From NCBI GenBank assembly GCA_020466095.1, contig CM035807.1, forward strand, positions 24,007,881-24,071,880: a stretch of DNA of 64,000 nt. The letters run 5' to 3'. The position numbers and the translations under genes are program-made. Below are positions 1 through 12,715 of this stretch, piece after piece. This DNA comes from Chlorops oryzae (taxonomy: Eukaryota; Arthropoda; Insecta; Diptera; Chloropidae). Within the stretch, counting starts at the first letter, position 1. The number at the start of each line of letters is the position of its first letter. Below the pieces are notes generated by a model that worked only from the letters and a program-made list of their open reading frames with translations, did not search any database and was not told the DNA's origin.

Positions 1-2854
1 TCTTTTGATAATCCATACCATATATCCTATGAGGTTTCTCGATATGATATATGTTGGCGATTTTCCGGAATTCGAAATGACTTTTCAAAAAATCATAGGC
101 AGTGGCGTGCGCAGGGATGACTTGGGGGTTCAAACCTCCTATGAAATGCAGGTAATCAAATCGAATAAAATAACACGAGAAAATAGTCTCGACACAAGGG
201 ATTAAGTTAGTTGTCTAAATCCTCTACCGAAATGAATTTTTGCGAACGCTCCTGTGATCATAGGTCTAACGGTAGAGGTCAACACGATTTTAAGGCATAA
301 CAGATGCCCGGTTCTTTTGAAGAATACATCTAACGGTTCGGTTTTTACTTTTTGATTCGCAAAAGGAACTGAAAGGTTCGGAAATGCATTTTCAACATAC
401 CATCTAAACTGAAAAAGGAAATAACTGAAAACAACTATTCCAATTGCGACTGGAAATGAGCTATCGCATCGCAATACAGAGAAAGGCCCCAGATTAACGT
501 TTTTAGGAATCCCGAACGGGAGCAAGTGGTTGTGTCTCGTTGAGGCTTCAGAAGGTGAAAGTAAATTCCATTTTCAAAACGTATACACTAATGTCATGAC
601 TGCCTCCATTACTGTTTAATCTCGTCAAGCCTTAGACTTCTCTGAATGTTTTCATAAATACTTTCTGGCTCTGAGTACAGCAAAGTTTTTACTTTCCTTG
701 GTATGAAACCCTTCCTTAAGTTAATTTTAAAATTAACAAAGTTAGGTACCGTTCTAAGGGGGACTCTTTTTGCATGTACGAAAGGCCTTATAATTTTCTC
801 TCAACCAGTCAGTAAAGCCTATTCAGCCTGTGTGGGCTTAAAAGGTAAAACATTTAACGCTTTTGGGACTTTTAGTATTAAATCCTCAGAGAGCTTCAAA
901 CACACCAAAAACTTAAGAAGGTCTTACATGTCTGGCTTTTGTTTTTCCAGCCACAAAGGTTGTCAAGTGCTAGCGCAAATGCCTCAATGCCTCCTCTAGG
1001 GGAAAAAATTTAAACTCCGAGGAAAAAACCAGTACAGCTTTGGCTTCAGCACCCGGCCAGCTAACTACCAAAGCCTTCTAGAGTGCAACCATCTCTTCAA
1101 CATTTAATCCTTCTCGTAGAAAGACCACCCATTTTATTAAAGGCCATTCGAAGGAAAGAAAAAAAGTCAGGAGTGTTCACAGGGATAGTTTTGGGGCATC
1201 AAGCTCCATCCGAAATGAGAAGAATTTGTATTCTTGCATGAATAGGACCATTAAAGTTTCTTTATAAAACTGTTGCCCAGCGTTCAAACTCTCCCACTCC
1301 AAACTTCAAGGCATCAAAGGGTATGTATGTAGGTGTTGCCAACGGTCTCTTCAATGCATGCATTAAAATTTTCAAATATTTTTTACTGAATTAAAACGAA
1401 AATGTAAGACATTTCAAGCAAATAATGAAGATGCCTAAAGTCGTAAAGTTTGAATATTTAAATATCAACACTTCAATCAACAAGCAACTTAAGCCTACAA
1501 CTGTAGTTTTTTTTTATTTCTTTTGTATGCAAAGTGTTAATAAAAGCTTTTATTAAAAAGTGTTTTTATTCGAAATCCGCTTGAATGTTTTGCTATTGTT
1601 TTGCGTAAGTTGAGCTTGTTAGTTAAAGTTTTTTTTTCAACGATTAATGCCTTATATTCAGGGTAACTTATGAAATTTATGAAAGAGATTTTCTGATAAA
1701 AAAAAAAAAAGTTCCACATCATCTCAAACTTAACTTCAAAGATCTGAAGGTAGGTTACGTTTACTTTTATTTTCTCAGATTAAACGATTTGCTCATTATA
1801 TGAGAGCGCTTTTATCGCATCAATTCTCAAAAGCGATGAAAGTAGGTAAAGAAAGTTTGAATGTTTTTATATAAATTACAGTTAATATATTGTATTGTAA
1901 GTAATTAGAGAAAATAGAATCTAGATTACAAGTGTTCAGGCTAGCTTCTTCTTCAATTCTTCCTCAATTAATGTCACTTTAAATCATACACACATAACTG
2001 AATTTAATTAAAATAAAATTAAAAATAAAAGGCCTTCAAAGCCAATCCTCTTCTTTCTTTGTCTTAGCACAAAATTAGTTTACGTTACGTAAAACTTAAT
2101 GACTAGCCAATATTACTGGCACAAATCGCACACATGCGGTTTACGGACCTGAAACATACCCTCAGGTTACTACCATTCAACGCAACATTTCTCATCGGCG
2201 TTCGTTTGTGAAAAGATGCTAGCACTAGTTTCGGTAAATTTCATTAATTGAATTTTGCTTTCCGAAATACCTTCACATTATCCATTTAATTAGGGGCACC
2301 GTATTTTCGTGCGTTTCAATCATCTTTCAACAAGATGAAACCCAATTTCAAGCCATTTTTTGGGTAGATCAGTTAAGTCTAAATGCCTTGAAGCGTTTTT
2401 CTTGTTTTCTTCGTCATGCAGTCATGCCAAATTTTCGGTGTTTCTGTTTAGCTCCATTACATCGAAATAGAGAAATGAGCGTTACGAATTTACGTATGAA
2501 GACAAAGTACCGACAACACGTACGAAATTTTTTTTTTTTTTTTACTTATTTCTCTTGATAACATCAAGCAAAAACACCAACACTTGATGAATGGGACTTG
2601 CTTTAGTTTGTGCAATAAAAACAAAACTGAATTTTACCTTCAAACCAAAAATGGTTCGTTGGCATGTCACAAACATCACATAAAATTGCTCTATGTCCAA
2701 GTCATGTCTTGAATGTGCTTTGAGAGGGATACAACAAAACGTTGGCCACATTATGGGACGAACTTTCAAAGAATTCAGTGTTCCTTTTTGACTACGATAA
2801 ATTTGATTGTTGCCAGGAATTTGAAGGGATATCTCTCCGGAATTTTGAAGTATT
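1..2854. other. Intergenic, no recognised gene
   Basis: No open frame here has a signal peptide, a domain or a promoter that I recognise. Bases about 107-150 contain a motif around GGGGTTCAAACCTCC that recurs in reverse orientation near 43541-43580, so this edge is probably part of a dispersed repeat. The rest is AT-rich with short A/T runs. Confidence 0.5.
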
Positions 2855-3130
2855 TTAACCCTTTACCGCAAGATCTAAGTGTTAAATATATAAAATAATA
2901 ATTCTTTTGAAGAAAATGGTTTTGTTAACCCTTTACTGAATGATTAATAAAGGAGAACAATTTTTTCACAGAAATTAATTTTATTAACCCTTAACTGCAT
3001 GATAAATTTTAAATAGTAGAAGATTTTTCCCCGCAAAATATAGTTTTATTAACCCTTTACTGCAAGAGATATTAAATAAGTGAAAAATTTTCTTAAAAAA
3101 TTAATTTTTAACCCTTTTCTGCATGATATA
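2855..3130. repeat. Five tandem units of 59-70 bp beginning TTAACCCTTTACTGC
   Basis: Units begin at 2855, 2925, 2984, 3049 and 3108. Each starts with a version of TTAACCCTTTACTGCATGAT followed by an AT-rich spacer. Related single or paired units occur at about 32399, 32475 and 32533, with weaker relatives near 21040, 58439 and 59509. The array is followed directly by the TTAA-flanked element at 3139. Confidence 0.75.
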
Positions 3131-3138
3131 AGTATTAA

Positions 3139-3899
3139 GGGGATGGTACATCTTTGCAAAAATTTTGGGTCGATTTTTTGTTTCATTTCTTTCCTGAAAG
3201 AACAACATTTGAAAAGTATTAAAAAAAATTTCAAAGAAATCGTGCTAGCCCATATAGTACTATATATAGTACTATATGGTGCTAGCCGTTACGAAAATAC
3301 AGCGTTTGAAAGCGATTGGCCCACCTGCATTTGTGGGGGAAATAAAAACTTTGAATCGGAAACCGACGTTTTTGGAGTCGGTGAACCCGATGCAGCAAAA
3401 TCTACTCGACCGATCGATTAAAATTTTTTATTAAATTTTTCTACACATTAATAGGTACGCAGTTAACATCCTGGCACTATTTTTTCTATTTAAAAAAAAT
3501 TAAATCACCTCAAATTTTTAGTGAAAAATTTTCTTTTTTCAAAATACTACCAAAAAAAATTTACAAAAAGGACCACGACATTACCTCGGGACATCAATTT
3601 CATTTTAAAAACATGTTTTTTTTTCTCAGATGTTCCGTTAACCCTCTATCGTGTTCATCACAAAACAAATTTTTTTTCGAGGCACCTCCGGAGAATCGCT
3701 GCCATCGATATATTTATCGATAATTTCGAACTTTTTTTAAATATACTTTAAATGGCTCTGTGAATTTTGGCCGCGTGAATTAAAAAATGTGAAACTATAA
3801 GATGTACAATATGAAAAAAATACACCAACATTATTCATGTCTCCACAAAAAAATCATGAAAACATGCCATTTTTTCGGCCTTAAGGGTGTACCATACCC
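3139..3899. mobile_element. TTAA-flanked non-autonomous DNA transposon (piggyBac or Kolobok type)
   Basis: The element is bounded by TTAA at 3135-3138 and at 3900-3903. Its ends are inverted repeats of each other: GGGGATGGTACATC on the left, and GGGTATGGTACACC read from the right, with 12 of 14 positions matching. TTAA target duplications are the hallmark of piggyBac and Kolobok elements; the choice between them is open. No transposase reading frame is visible in the 761 bp, so it would depend on a helper. It contains a strong palindrome at 3244-3286. Confidence 0.65.
3244..3286. repeat. Near-perfect palindrome
   Basis: Bases 3251-3278 form a perfect 28-base palindrome, CATATAGTACTATA followed by its reverse complement. 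It is bracketed by GCTAGC at 3244-3249 and again at 3281-3286, with a one-base difference in the spacer. It lies about 105 bp inside the left end of the TTAA-flanked element and would extrude as a cruciform or fold as an RNA hairpin. Confidence 0.85.
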
Positions 3900-3903
3900 T
3901 TAA

Positions 3904-5307
3904 ACAAGCAACAGCAGAGAATGTTTTGTTTACCTACATGTCTTCCTGCGGCTAGGCGTAGACTCGTATGTGTGTCTAGGGGCAAGAATAATGAGCCCCC
4001 AAGCAATTAGTCGTTTTAATGCCTTAGAAATACAAGAATCTTCAATAGTCTCAAATTAACCTATGGGAATACAGGCTGCACAAAAGATCTTTTACATCGT
4101 GGTGCACTTACAGCCTTGGTAATAACAATAATAATAAACCATTTAATGCATGTATATTAAATAAGCAGAAATTTTGTTTCGCAGAATTTGCTTTTATTAA
4201 GGCTTCAAAGATAAATATATACAATCGCCTTGCCATGGAATTTGGTGCTTTTAAGCCGGCATAGCAACAAAAAAGCTATTTTCCCCATTTTGTCCTTAAA
4301 AAGTTAACAAATCCGAAAACAATCGGATTCACTTTTGTGGGGATCTCTCCTATATATCTTTTTTCATCAAAAAGTACCTATTTTTTTGGACATAAACCAG
4401 ACATGTTTTTGAATGCGACAAAGGGTTTGAAGCAATAACTAGTTCCCATAAAGACTTCCCCCTTATGTCTCCACCAAAACCGAAACTTCTCCTTTGTTTT
4501 GGGGAGTTTCCTCTAAGCTGAATAATGATTGAGAGAAGCAGGGCATCCTTGAAAGGTGAAACGTTTAAACAAATAAATTGCAATCACCACCGATTTCTCA
4601 TATTTTTTTTTTTTTATTTTATTTTTATAGCTTAATCTTTTCGAAGAGAGGCAGGGCAAAAACTTTTATTGCGAATTTCTACCAAAAACGTTTTCTCAAT
4701 ATCAGACGCCAATTAAGTCAAAAGCTACTCTAATAAACATAATGGGTTACACTTAAACGTTTCGAATATTGATGAATGGAGTCATATTTTCAAAATTTTA
4801 ATGCTTTGAAAGGCATTATTAAGTTTTGTAAACCGCAAAAATAATGAACACAAAAATAAAAGTCATTGGAGTAGGAAAAAAGCTGTGTCTATGATATTAA
4901 AATCAAAATTAAAATTGTGTGGTTAAATCCAACTGAAATCACAAAGTTTGTTTCTTCAATCTTTCGTTTTTTCCACAAGCTAAGCGATCACTTTAGCGCC
5001 CTTTTGTTTTTGCCGAAAGATGGCAGTGTAGTGCGATCATGGAGCTTTTTGTTTTGTTTGAATAACAAAGTCTTTTCCCCTTCCAAAGCTCTTGCGAAAT
5101 GTGTTGATAGCTTCACCCAAGGTTGTTGGGCATTGTTGTCAGCATTTTGGTGGGTTTTTAACAAGAAAACAAAAAACCTTTTTAGGTTCAACGAAGTTCA
5201 ATGTCATGCAAGCCCCTTTAAAAAGCTTTCTTCAACGAACACAATATCAGTTGTGTAAAAATGGGGCCCCACAATTCATTCATTCACGATTTTCTTCTTC
5301 ACTCATA
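3904..5307. other. Intergenic, no recognised gene
   Basis: AT-rich sequence with short homopolymer runs. No open frame has a signal peptide, domain or promoter that I can support. The right end is the 3' flank of the Gly-rich gene transcribed leftward from about 6129. Confidence 0.5.
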
Positions 5308-5384
5308 TTTATTGAAATAAATTATAAAAAACTTTTAAAAAATTATTTAAAAAAAATTTTTTTTTTAATTAAAATAACACCACC

Positions 5385-6011
5385 TCATTTCCCCCACCCG
5401 CCTGAGTAACTGCCACTCGATGAGTGTGAATTGGCATAATTTCCATGCGGTGCACTGTAAGTATTTTGTCCGCATGTTGAGCACCCGTAGGTTGACACAC
5501 CGCCCGGATGTCCACCATTCCAGCCGCCACTGTTCGATGCACTGTAGCTATTCGAATTCGAATAGTATCCGGAACCACCACCAGCATGGCCTCCTCCATT
5601 ATAGCCTGCATTATAGGCATTATAGTTTCCACCTCCCTGACCACCATATCCACCGTATCCACTTCCATAATTGCCATAGCCTCCGTGGCCACTATAGGTA
5701 ACAGATGCTGCAGGCACTTTCACAGCATAAACTTGAACATTCGCACCAATTCCACCGCCATGACCATATCCTCCATCATGACTGTATCCCCCGCCGCCGT
5801 AGTGCCCGCTACCGTATCGGTTGTATCCGCTGTATCCACTATATCCTGTGTTGTAACCACAGTTTTGGCAACCACCTCCACCGCCCCCACCACTCAGGCC
5901 TCCGAAGAGTAACTGATGCTTGAGTGCTTTCAGTTTGTGAAATGTGGGCGTCACGTTTGCCACACAGCCGAGCAACAGCAAGAAGAAACACGGCAATGCA
6001 AGTCGATTCAT
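5385..6011 (-). CDS. Secreted glycine/tyrosine-rich protein with two CxxC motifs (cuticle/structural type)
   Basis: This encodes a 208-residue precursor. The first in-frame ATG is at 6011; upstream in-frame codons lack an ATG. Residues 1-20 form a hydrophobic signal peptide (Leu-rich core), so the product is secreted. Residues 38-47 are a Gly run, and a CQNC motif follows at about 48-51. Gly-Tyr, Gly-His and Gly-Ser repeats fill the rest, and a second CSTC motif sits near residue 180. A short Gly-poor, Val-rich strand (QVYAVKV, about 93-99) interrupts the repeats. Proteins of this kind in flies are structural parts of cuticle, eggshell or gut lining; the exact tissue is not visible. The two CxxC pairs could cross-link chains. 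A TATA box lies at 6158-6163 and an AATAAA signal at 5308-5313 on the minus strand. The gene appears to be a single exon. Confidence 0.85.
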   Translation of the reverse strand: MNRLALPCFFLLLLGCVANVTPTFHKLKALKHQLLFGGLSGGGGGGGCQNCGYNTGYSGYSGYNRYGSGHYGGGGYSHDGGYGHGGGIGANVQVYAVKVPAASVTYSGHGGYGNYGSGYGGYGGQGGGNYNAYNAGYNGGGHAGGGSGYYSNSNSYSASNSGGWNGGHPGGVSTYGCSTCGQNTYSAPHGNYANSHSSSGSYSGGWGK

Positions 6012-6126
6012 GTTCTTTTTTTTCTTATTTGTTTTTGCTCTTTTTTTTTTCAATTGCACTCCTTCTTCGCGGCAAATTCAATTTCAAATTCACTTTCGAT
6101 CTCGACGGCAAGGAATATTGAAATAA

Positions 6127-6163
6127 ACTGTTGGGCCAATTTGTCGCGTTCATCGCATTTATA
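6127..6163 (-). promoter_or_regulatory. Core promoter of the Gly-rich gene at 5385-6011 (TATA + initiator)
   Basis: On the minus strand TATAAA occupies 6163-6158. An initiator-like CAACAGTTT follows, with the predicted +1 A at 6129, which is 34 bases from the first T of the TATA box. This predicts a 5' UTR of about 118 bases. The spacing matches that of the other four genes in the window. Confidence 0.7.
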
Positions 6164-6169
6164 CTCCTC

Positions 6170-9100
6170 GAAATTTCAAATTAATTCTAGACATGTGCAT
6201 ACATGTTCACATCCGTGGGACAATGCGACGAAAAACAAAAGGAAAGAAAAAAATCCATGATTTGGAGCTGTTAAGAATTATTTTCGCGGGTGAAAAACAT
6301 TGAATTTGAAGCTCTCACCCCGCGGCACGTACTCGCGCTTTTGTTATCGGACGTTTGATCGTTAATATAAGTACGCTACGCTGGGCATTCGAAGATCGTT
6401 TGAATATCAATTTCAACTTTAACGATCATAGTCTTCAACCTAGCTTAAGCTTTTTGAAGGTTTAAACTTTCAAATAGTAGTCTTAAGGCGAGTATAAACC
6501 TCAGTTATGAATTTTATATGAATAGTTTTGAAAAATTCAAATAAAGCCAAGGAATTTGAGTTTAACCGGCTTGAAGACTTAAGGAATATATTCGAGAATT
6601 TAAACTTTCGAGGTTCTTTAACCGAGTTGAATACTACGACCCTAAAAATTTCAAAAGAAAAAAAAAATTTAGAGTCACTAAATCTATATTCTTTCAAAGG
6701 AATAGACCAAATTTACCTCAGAGTTGAAAGGACCACGAAGCTTCAGATGGCTCGTAAAGGACTTTTTATCTTGAGGCTGTCAAACTTAAGTACTTCTACA
6801 TCTTTCGTGCTTCAATAAAAGAACTTTCTCGGGAGTTATTCTGACAAAAAAAAAACCCATTGAGACTCTTTTGGAGAAACCTTTTTGGGCACAAAACAGT
6901 TTTCAAACGGCGATGCGAAGGCACCAAATACGTGACCGTTTTCGCCTGAGGAAGGAAAACACTGAAGAATCAGACTGCGTTCATGAATCATGATCGAAAC
7001 AGAAGGTCTGTGGAGTAACTGGAATACTTAAACTCCTTTCAAAATGAAGAAAAAGTTTGCCAAATATTTGAATTTTTTTAAGTCAATTTTTTTCGGTTGC
7101 TTTTTTACTTAAAATCCCTTTTAGTAGAAAATTTTCTCCCAAAAATGTATGGCACCTTTCGATACTTCTTCATTTTTCTTAGACTTCATAGAAAAAACAT
7201 TGAATTTTTTCTCTTCTTTTTATATTATACTTAGCTCCATGAACCTTATCATATTTATTTTAAATGCCATTCAAAGTCCAGACCAACGTCCGAATGCAAA
7301 ATCATTTTTTATTACATTCTTACTCATAGGATTACGTTGCAAATAAAAATAAATTCCCACAATTCACGAATGCCCATATCGATGCGAAGCCTTAAGAGTC
7401 CAAAAAGATAAATTAATGGCATTTCTATTCTGCTCATTGAGGACTTCGATTTCGCATGCAGAGCACGTGGTACCTACTCACTGAGAGCGTAACTATATTT
7501 TAAAATAAAATCAAAACGATTCTTTACTATTCATACAACAGGATACGATCGAGTAATTTATTCAGTAGACCAGTTTTCAAAGACAAAACACAGCGGAGCA
7601 GCGTATTACTGGAATTATCGGAAATATTTTGTGTAAAAATCTCTGCTTAAATTATCTTCAGAGAGAACACAAACAAAAACAAACCAAAAAGTTCCGAAAA
7701 TTATGTCTGAAAACTCAAAAAAAAAAACATAAAAAAATAAATAAAAATAGGAAAAAAATTAAAGGCCGTAAAAATCGAAATTCCAAAAACATAAACGGGC
7801 ACATATGCAAAGCCGTGCGATTGTGTCTTACGCGGCGCTCATTTTAATGAGCTCTTTCAGCGATTGTAGCGCACTTAACGGAAAGCCCAATGAGTAATCA
7901 GCGCTAAAGTGGGAAATTCAGAACATCCAAAATTCGTATAGTATTTAAAAAATTGAAAATTCAGATTTCCATCAAACACGCACAGCCAGAGTAATGCTTG
8001 GGAAATTTTACGATTGTACAATTGTGAAGATCAAAATCACATATGAAAGCATCTAGAGCTGGTGATTTGGTTGAACAATTCCATAAAAAATTGTGCAAAA
8101 AATTCGATTGGATTGTAGATACCATTGCAATACCATTAACACTTGAATTCAATGGAAAAGTAAATCATTATACCCAAGCCTAGATTTATACCTACTAAGG
8201 GCTCTCGGCACTCGCAGGTCCAGGACGATCGATTTTCAACGAGGGCAAAATTTTTAAATTAAAAAAATAAAAGGTTTTTATTAAGCTTGCAGGATTTTTT
8301 TCTTTATTTTAAGAGATAAAAATGAAAATTATATTAAATTTATAAATATTATGTCCCGGTACATCAATACTTTAGGCATTATCAGAACCTGTTCGACTTT
8401 ACAGCGTCAAACTATGGTATGCATAAATTTTCTATCCTGATTTTAAATTAATAATTTTTGAGCATGTTTAATGGGCTGTATGAATATGGGCGGTATTTTT
8501 AACCCCACGTCTCAAGTTTGATCTTGGGATGAATGAGGTGCTATATCTATCCAGAAAGAGCAACAAGAATACTTATTTTATAGACATGGTACAAAAGGGT
8601 CAATCTACATTTCGAATATTGAGCTTATTTGCTTTTCCAAATGTGTGCTATGATAGACCATAGCTTTGAGATGTTTATCAAGGAATGATCAACCCCCATT
8701 AGTTATCCTACTCCAGAGTCTTTATCTAGAAATGAATGGTGCGATCATTTTAAGGGTTCAATATAACCGAAGTTTGATGTCAGCCATTCAAACTTTATGG
8801 AAGATAACCGACTACAGACTAACATATCGAACTAAGGGTCGAAAAACAGTTTATCGAACGTGTCTAAACCGATTCAAATCCCAACCAAGCTGCTTAATAT
8901 ATTTTATTAAAGACGGATAAAAGAAAGTCCAAACATAAAACGGACTGCTAAGCTACATTTTAATCTGGATTTTACGTCTCAAAGGCGAATCGTAGTCTTC
9001 CCACTTAAGAGTGGGAGAGAAACAAACCTTGATCTCCCAACTAAACCGAATGTGTTTATTAATGAGGATAAATGGTATAAAATCAAACTCGTCAACAATT

Positions 9101-9599
9101 GAATCGATGCTGTTTATAGAATTGTGATCATATACTCGTATACGCATTTCCGCTGCTTCACATAAAATTCAATTATGCTAATATGTGAGATAACAACGGT
9201 TGGAAAATCAATCAATGATTTCGAATTTTACATTATGCACTGCAAAAACAACACATCAACTCGGCAAACACATATGCATGTATGGTGATTTGTAGCGGTC
9301 AAAATGCTAACAGGCAATATTGACATCACTCCGGCATGTTTATTCATGAATTACTCGAATGAGTTAAAGAAGTGATTCCACAAAGAGGTTAACATTTATT
9401 TTTCGAATGCGTATGCGACGCTTCATGAGGTGCTAAATGGGTTTTTAAATGGTTAAAATTATCTTTTTTATTTTTAATAATAATTCAAGTAAATAAAATT
9501 AATGTTGATTGCCATCAAACATAAGAAATTGTCTCTCAAATTGGAGCTCAGTTCGGAGCTAAAAATAGAAACAAACAAAAATCAACTCAAACCATATTG
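6170..9599. other. Intergenic, no recognised gene
   Basis: Upstream flank of the first Gly-rich gene followed by AT-rich DNA. None of the short open frames has a signal peptide, domain or promoter of the kind seen at the real genes. Bases 7670-7780 are an A-rich low-complexity tract. Confidence 0.5.
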
Positions 9600-10185
9600 T
9601 TAAGCATTAGTGTTGCAACGAATATATATTTTAAGCATTCGCGAATGCGGATGCGAATGTAGTTTAGTATACGCGATTGCGAATATGGAGTTTTCACTTT
9701 AACACGTGGGTTAGACACTGATTTTCAATCGCTGTTCAGTGCTGAAAGACATTCAATTGTTTGAGTACCACGTATAAGTGCTTTTTCTCCTTCGGAAATA
9801 TATCTAGTCCTATGATAAAGAAGCATAGTTTCCACTTTTTGTACTATAGTATTGAATTTGACTTACTTTTTTAATTGATTATTATTATAGTTTTTATTTT
9901 TTAACTAGGAAAAGATAAGTTTTGTTAAATTTTAAATGAAAGGTAATCACTTTCCAGCTCCAAACGTTGATAACTCGAGGAATTGTTTTTCAGGAATTTA
10001 TTTTTCTTAATTGATACGTTTGCTCAAAAGATGGAATACCATTAATGGTTTAGTCACGTTGATTCCGGGCTAAAAGCTAATGCTATTCAAAAATCAAATG
10101 TTGCAGTTTGATTGAGGATAGTTTGACAAAGAGAAATCTGAAATTTGTTTCCCTAAAATGATATATTTTGCCTTCGAAAGAGTTA

Positions 10186-10425
10186 TACTAGTTCAGCTGA
10201 AAATTGTACGGCAAAAAGTAATGAAAATTTGCATGTAATTTAGTAACGTGTATATGGAAGAAGTGTTTGCTTATGCAGTTTGATTGATATTATTATTTAA
10301 ATATAGTATTTAATTTTTCACCAAAAATATAAACTAACTGACTGACGTAAATGGTTGAATAGATATGTGCGATACAAAAGTGCACTAAAAAATGAAGTTT
10401 TTGCAATTTTTGATGGAGAAAAAAA
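10186..10425 (+). repeat. Direct repeat copy 1 (about 235 bp) inside the hAT-like element
   Basis: Bases from AGTTCAGCTGAAAATTGTAC at 10191 onward match the stretch beginning at 12480 with only scattered substitutions over about 235 bp, then drift apart into a weaker match for a few hundred more bases. Confidence 0.8.
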
Positions 10426-12478
10426 AGGTAGATACAACTACACTACGAAAAATCTCTTTGTGCGTAGACATACAACCCAAATTTTTCAATATTATGCACA
10501 TATGAACTTGCAATTTGACGCATTTTACGAAAAAACTTGGCATGGGTACCTATCACAATTTTTGTTTATTAACACCATTTTTGCTGGAACCAGTGCATTT
10601 CGAAAGCGGTTTAGTTTTAGGAGTACCAAAACTTATTTGCTAGGAGGCCAGAAAAATAATTTTTGTCTTTTTCTTAAGTAACATTTCAAACAGCTTCATA
10701 CAATTGAATTATAAAAATTAAATGTGCGCGTTATCAATTTGTCCACTTTCTTTGGCTTACCATTGAATTTAAGTTCGTATTCTTCGATAATTGAGTTGAA
10801 TTTTTGTGCTATTTTGGAGCTACCATCAAAATGTACTCGAGATATTCCAAATGCAATACGAGTTCCAAACACCTATATCCATAGTAATGTAAGAGTGGCC
10901 GCATCAAATGTATGGAAAAAATAAAGTTTGTCAATTTGTCTGCCAGTGGCATCATATGTTTTGGTATTTATCGACATAAACTTGTGTGCAAAATTTGAAT
11001 TTCAAGCAAAGTTTAGAGGTGACGCAATGGCCTCGAAACGAAGAAAAAACTTGAGTTACACAGTTTGTTAATCATTCAAATATTGACCTGATCAACTTAA
11101 GAATATTTTCTTAGCTACACGCAATGTTCTTAAGAATTCCTGCAAAAAACATCCATTATCAATCCCCTAGCTTACTTCTCAACAATGCTGGTAGATCATC
11201 TTTTCTCACCGTTCTAGGCTGAAATAAAAAATCAAAATGGAATTTTTCAGGGCACAAAGATTTTAGAATTTTTATATAAATGTTTGATTAAAAATATCTA
11301 CCTAAAGATAAAATTTTATTTTTTTTTTTTAAACAAATATTCTAATTAAAATTTCTTATATTAAATATGCTTAAGGAAAATAAAAAATTAAATTTAATAA
11401 AAAAAACTAAAATTATGATTAAAAAAAGCCAAATAAAAAAAAAAAAACTGTTTTAGATTAAAATTAGTCCCATGAAGAAAATGATTAAACAAAAGTTAAC
11501 CTTTTAAATTAAAAATCTAAAAATTATTTATATAATTTTAAAAATTTAAATTTATTAAAAATTTAAAAAGTATTTAGTATTTTTTATTAAATTAGGTTGA
11601 TCTCCCAATTTGTCAAATCCAGGGGGGCGCCCCCCCCCGCCTAAAATTGTGGATAAATAAATAATTTTAACAAATTAAATTTAATTTAACAAATTAAATT
11701 TATTTAAAAAGAAAAAAAATTTAAAAAAAAAAGAAAACCTATTCAAAATGAATTGATATAATAATTTTTTTTTACAAAATTAAAATTATTTATAAAAAAA
11801 GTTTTGAATTTGTTAAACTATAATTTTAATTGGTTAAACTATTTATTTGTTAAACTATAATTTTATTTTATGAAAAAAAAATTTAATTGTAAAAAAATTT
11901 TAATTAAATTTCAATGTTTTAATTTTATATAAACAATTAACTATGAATTTTCCAGTACTATTTTAGACCTAGTCGTTATGAAAAAAGTTAAAGTAAAATT
12001 CTTCATAGCAATATCAGATATTTCAGATCTTTTAGTAGGTTATGGAAACCTACGGAAATGCCTTAAGACATTATTTGAAAATGTATCACTTTTTGGCAAG
12101 CCTACCTAACGGTCGAATATTTTAGGGCTAGCGTCAAAATTAAGTAATGCTGTGAAAAAAGATAATATTCTGTAAAGAGCTGCAGGTCCAAAAAAATTTA
12201 TTCGACTTAACAATTTTTATTCCATAGTGATACTTCATCTAGTCCACAAAAAATTCTTAACAAGTAGTCGGTATTATAGCATGAAAAAACTTTACTTTCG
12301 CATAACACAAAGCCGCTTACATCAGCCGTGTCTTTTCCGCATACGTAATTTAACAAAGGCTTCTATCCTACTCGCTCTCACTCATATCATACCCTAAACT
12401 TGTTATTTTATTGGTATTAGTGTTTATAAAATTTTTTACAACTGTATTAGTGTTTCGGGTAGGCATGTCTTGCAGGGT

Positions 12479-12715
12479 AGTTCAGCTGAAAATTGTACGG
12501 CAAAAAGTAATGAAAATTTGCATGTAATTTAGGAATGTGTGTATGGAAGAAATGTTTGCTTATGTAGTTTGATTGATATTATTATTTAAATATAGTATTT
12601 AATTTTTCACCCAAAAATATAAACTAGCTGATTGACGTAAGTGGTTGAATAGATATGTGCGATACAAAAATGCACTAAAAAATGAAGTTTTTGCAATTTT
12701 CGTTGGAGAAAAAAA
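12479..12715 (+). repeat. Direct repeat copy 2 (about 235 bp) inside the hAT-like element
   Basis: Partner of the copy at 10186-10425, about 2.29 kb downstream in the same orientation. After about 12715 the similarity continues weakly, so the duplicated unit was probably larger. Confidence 0.8.
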
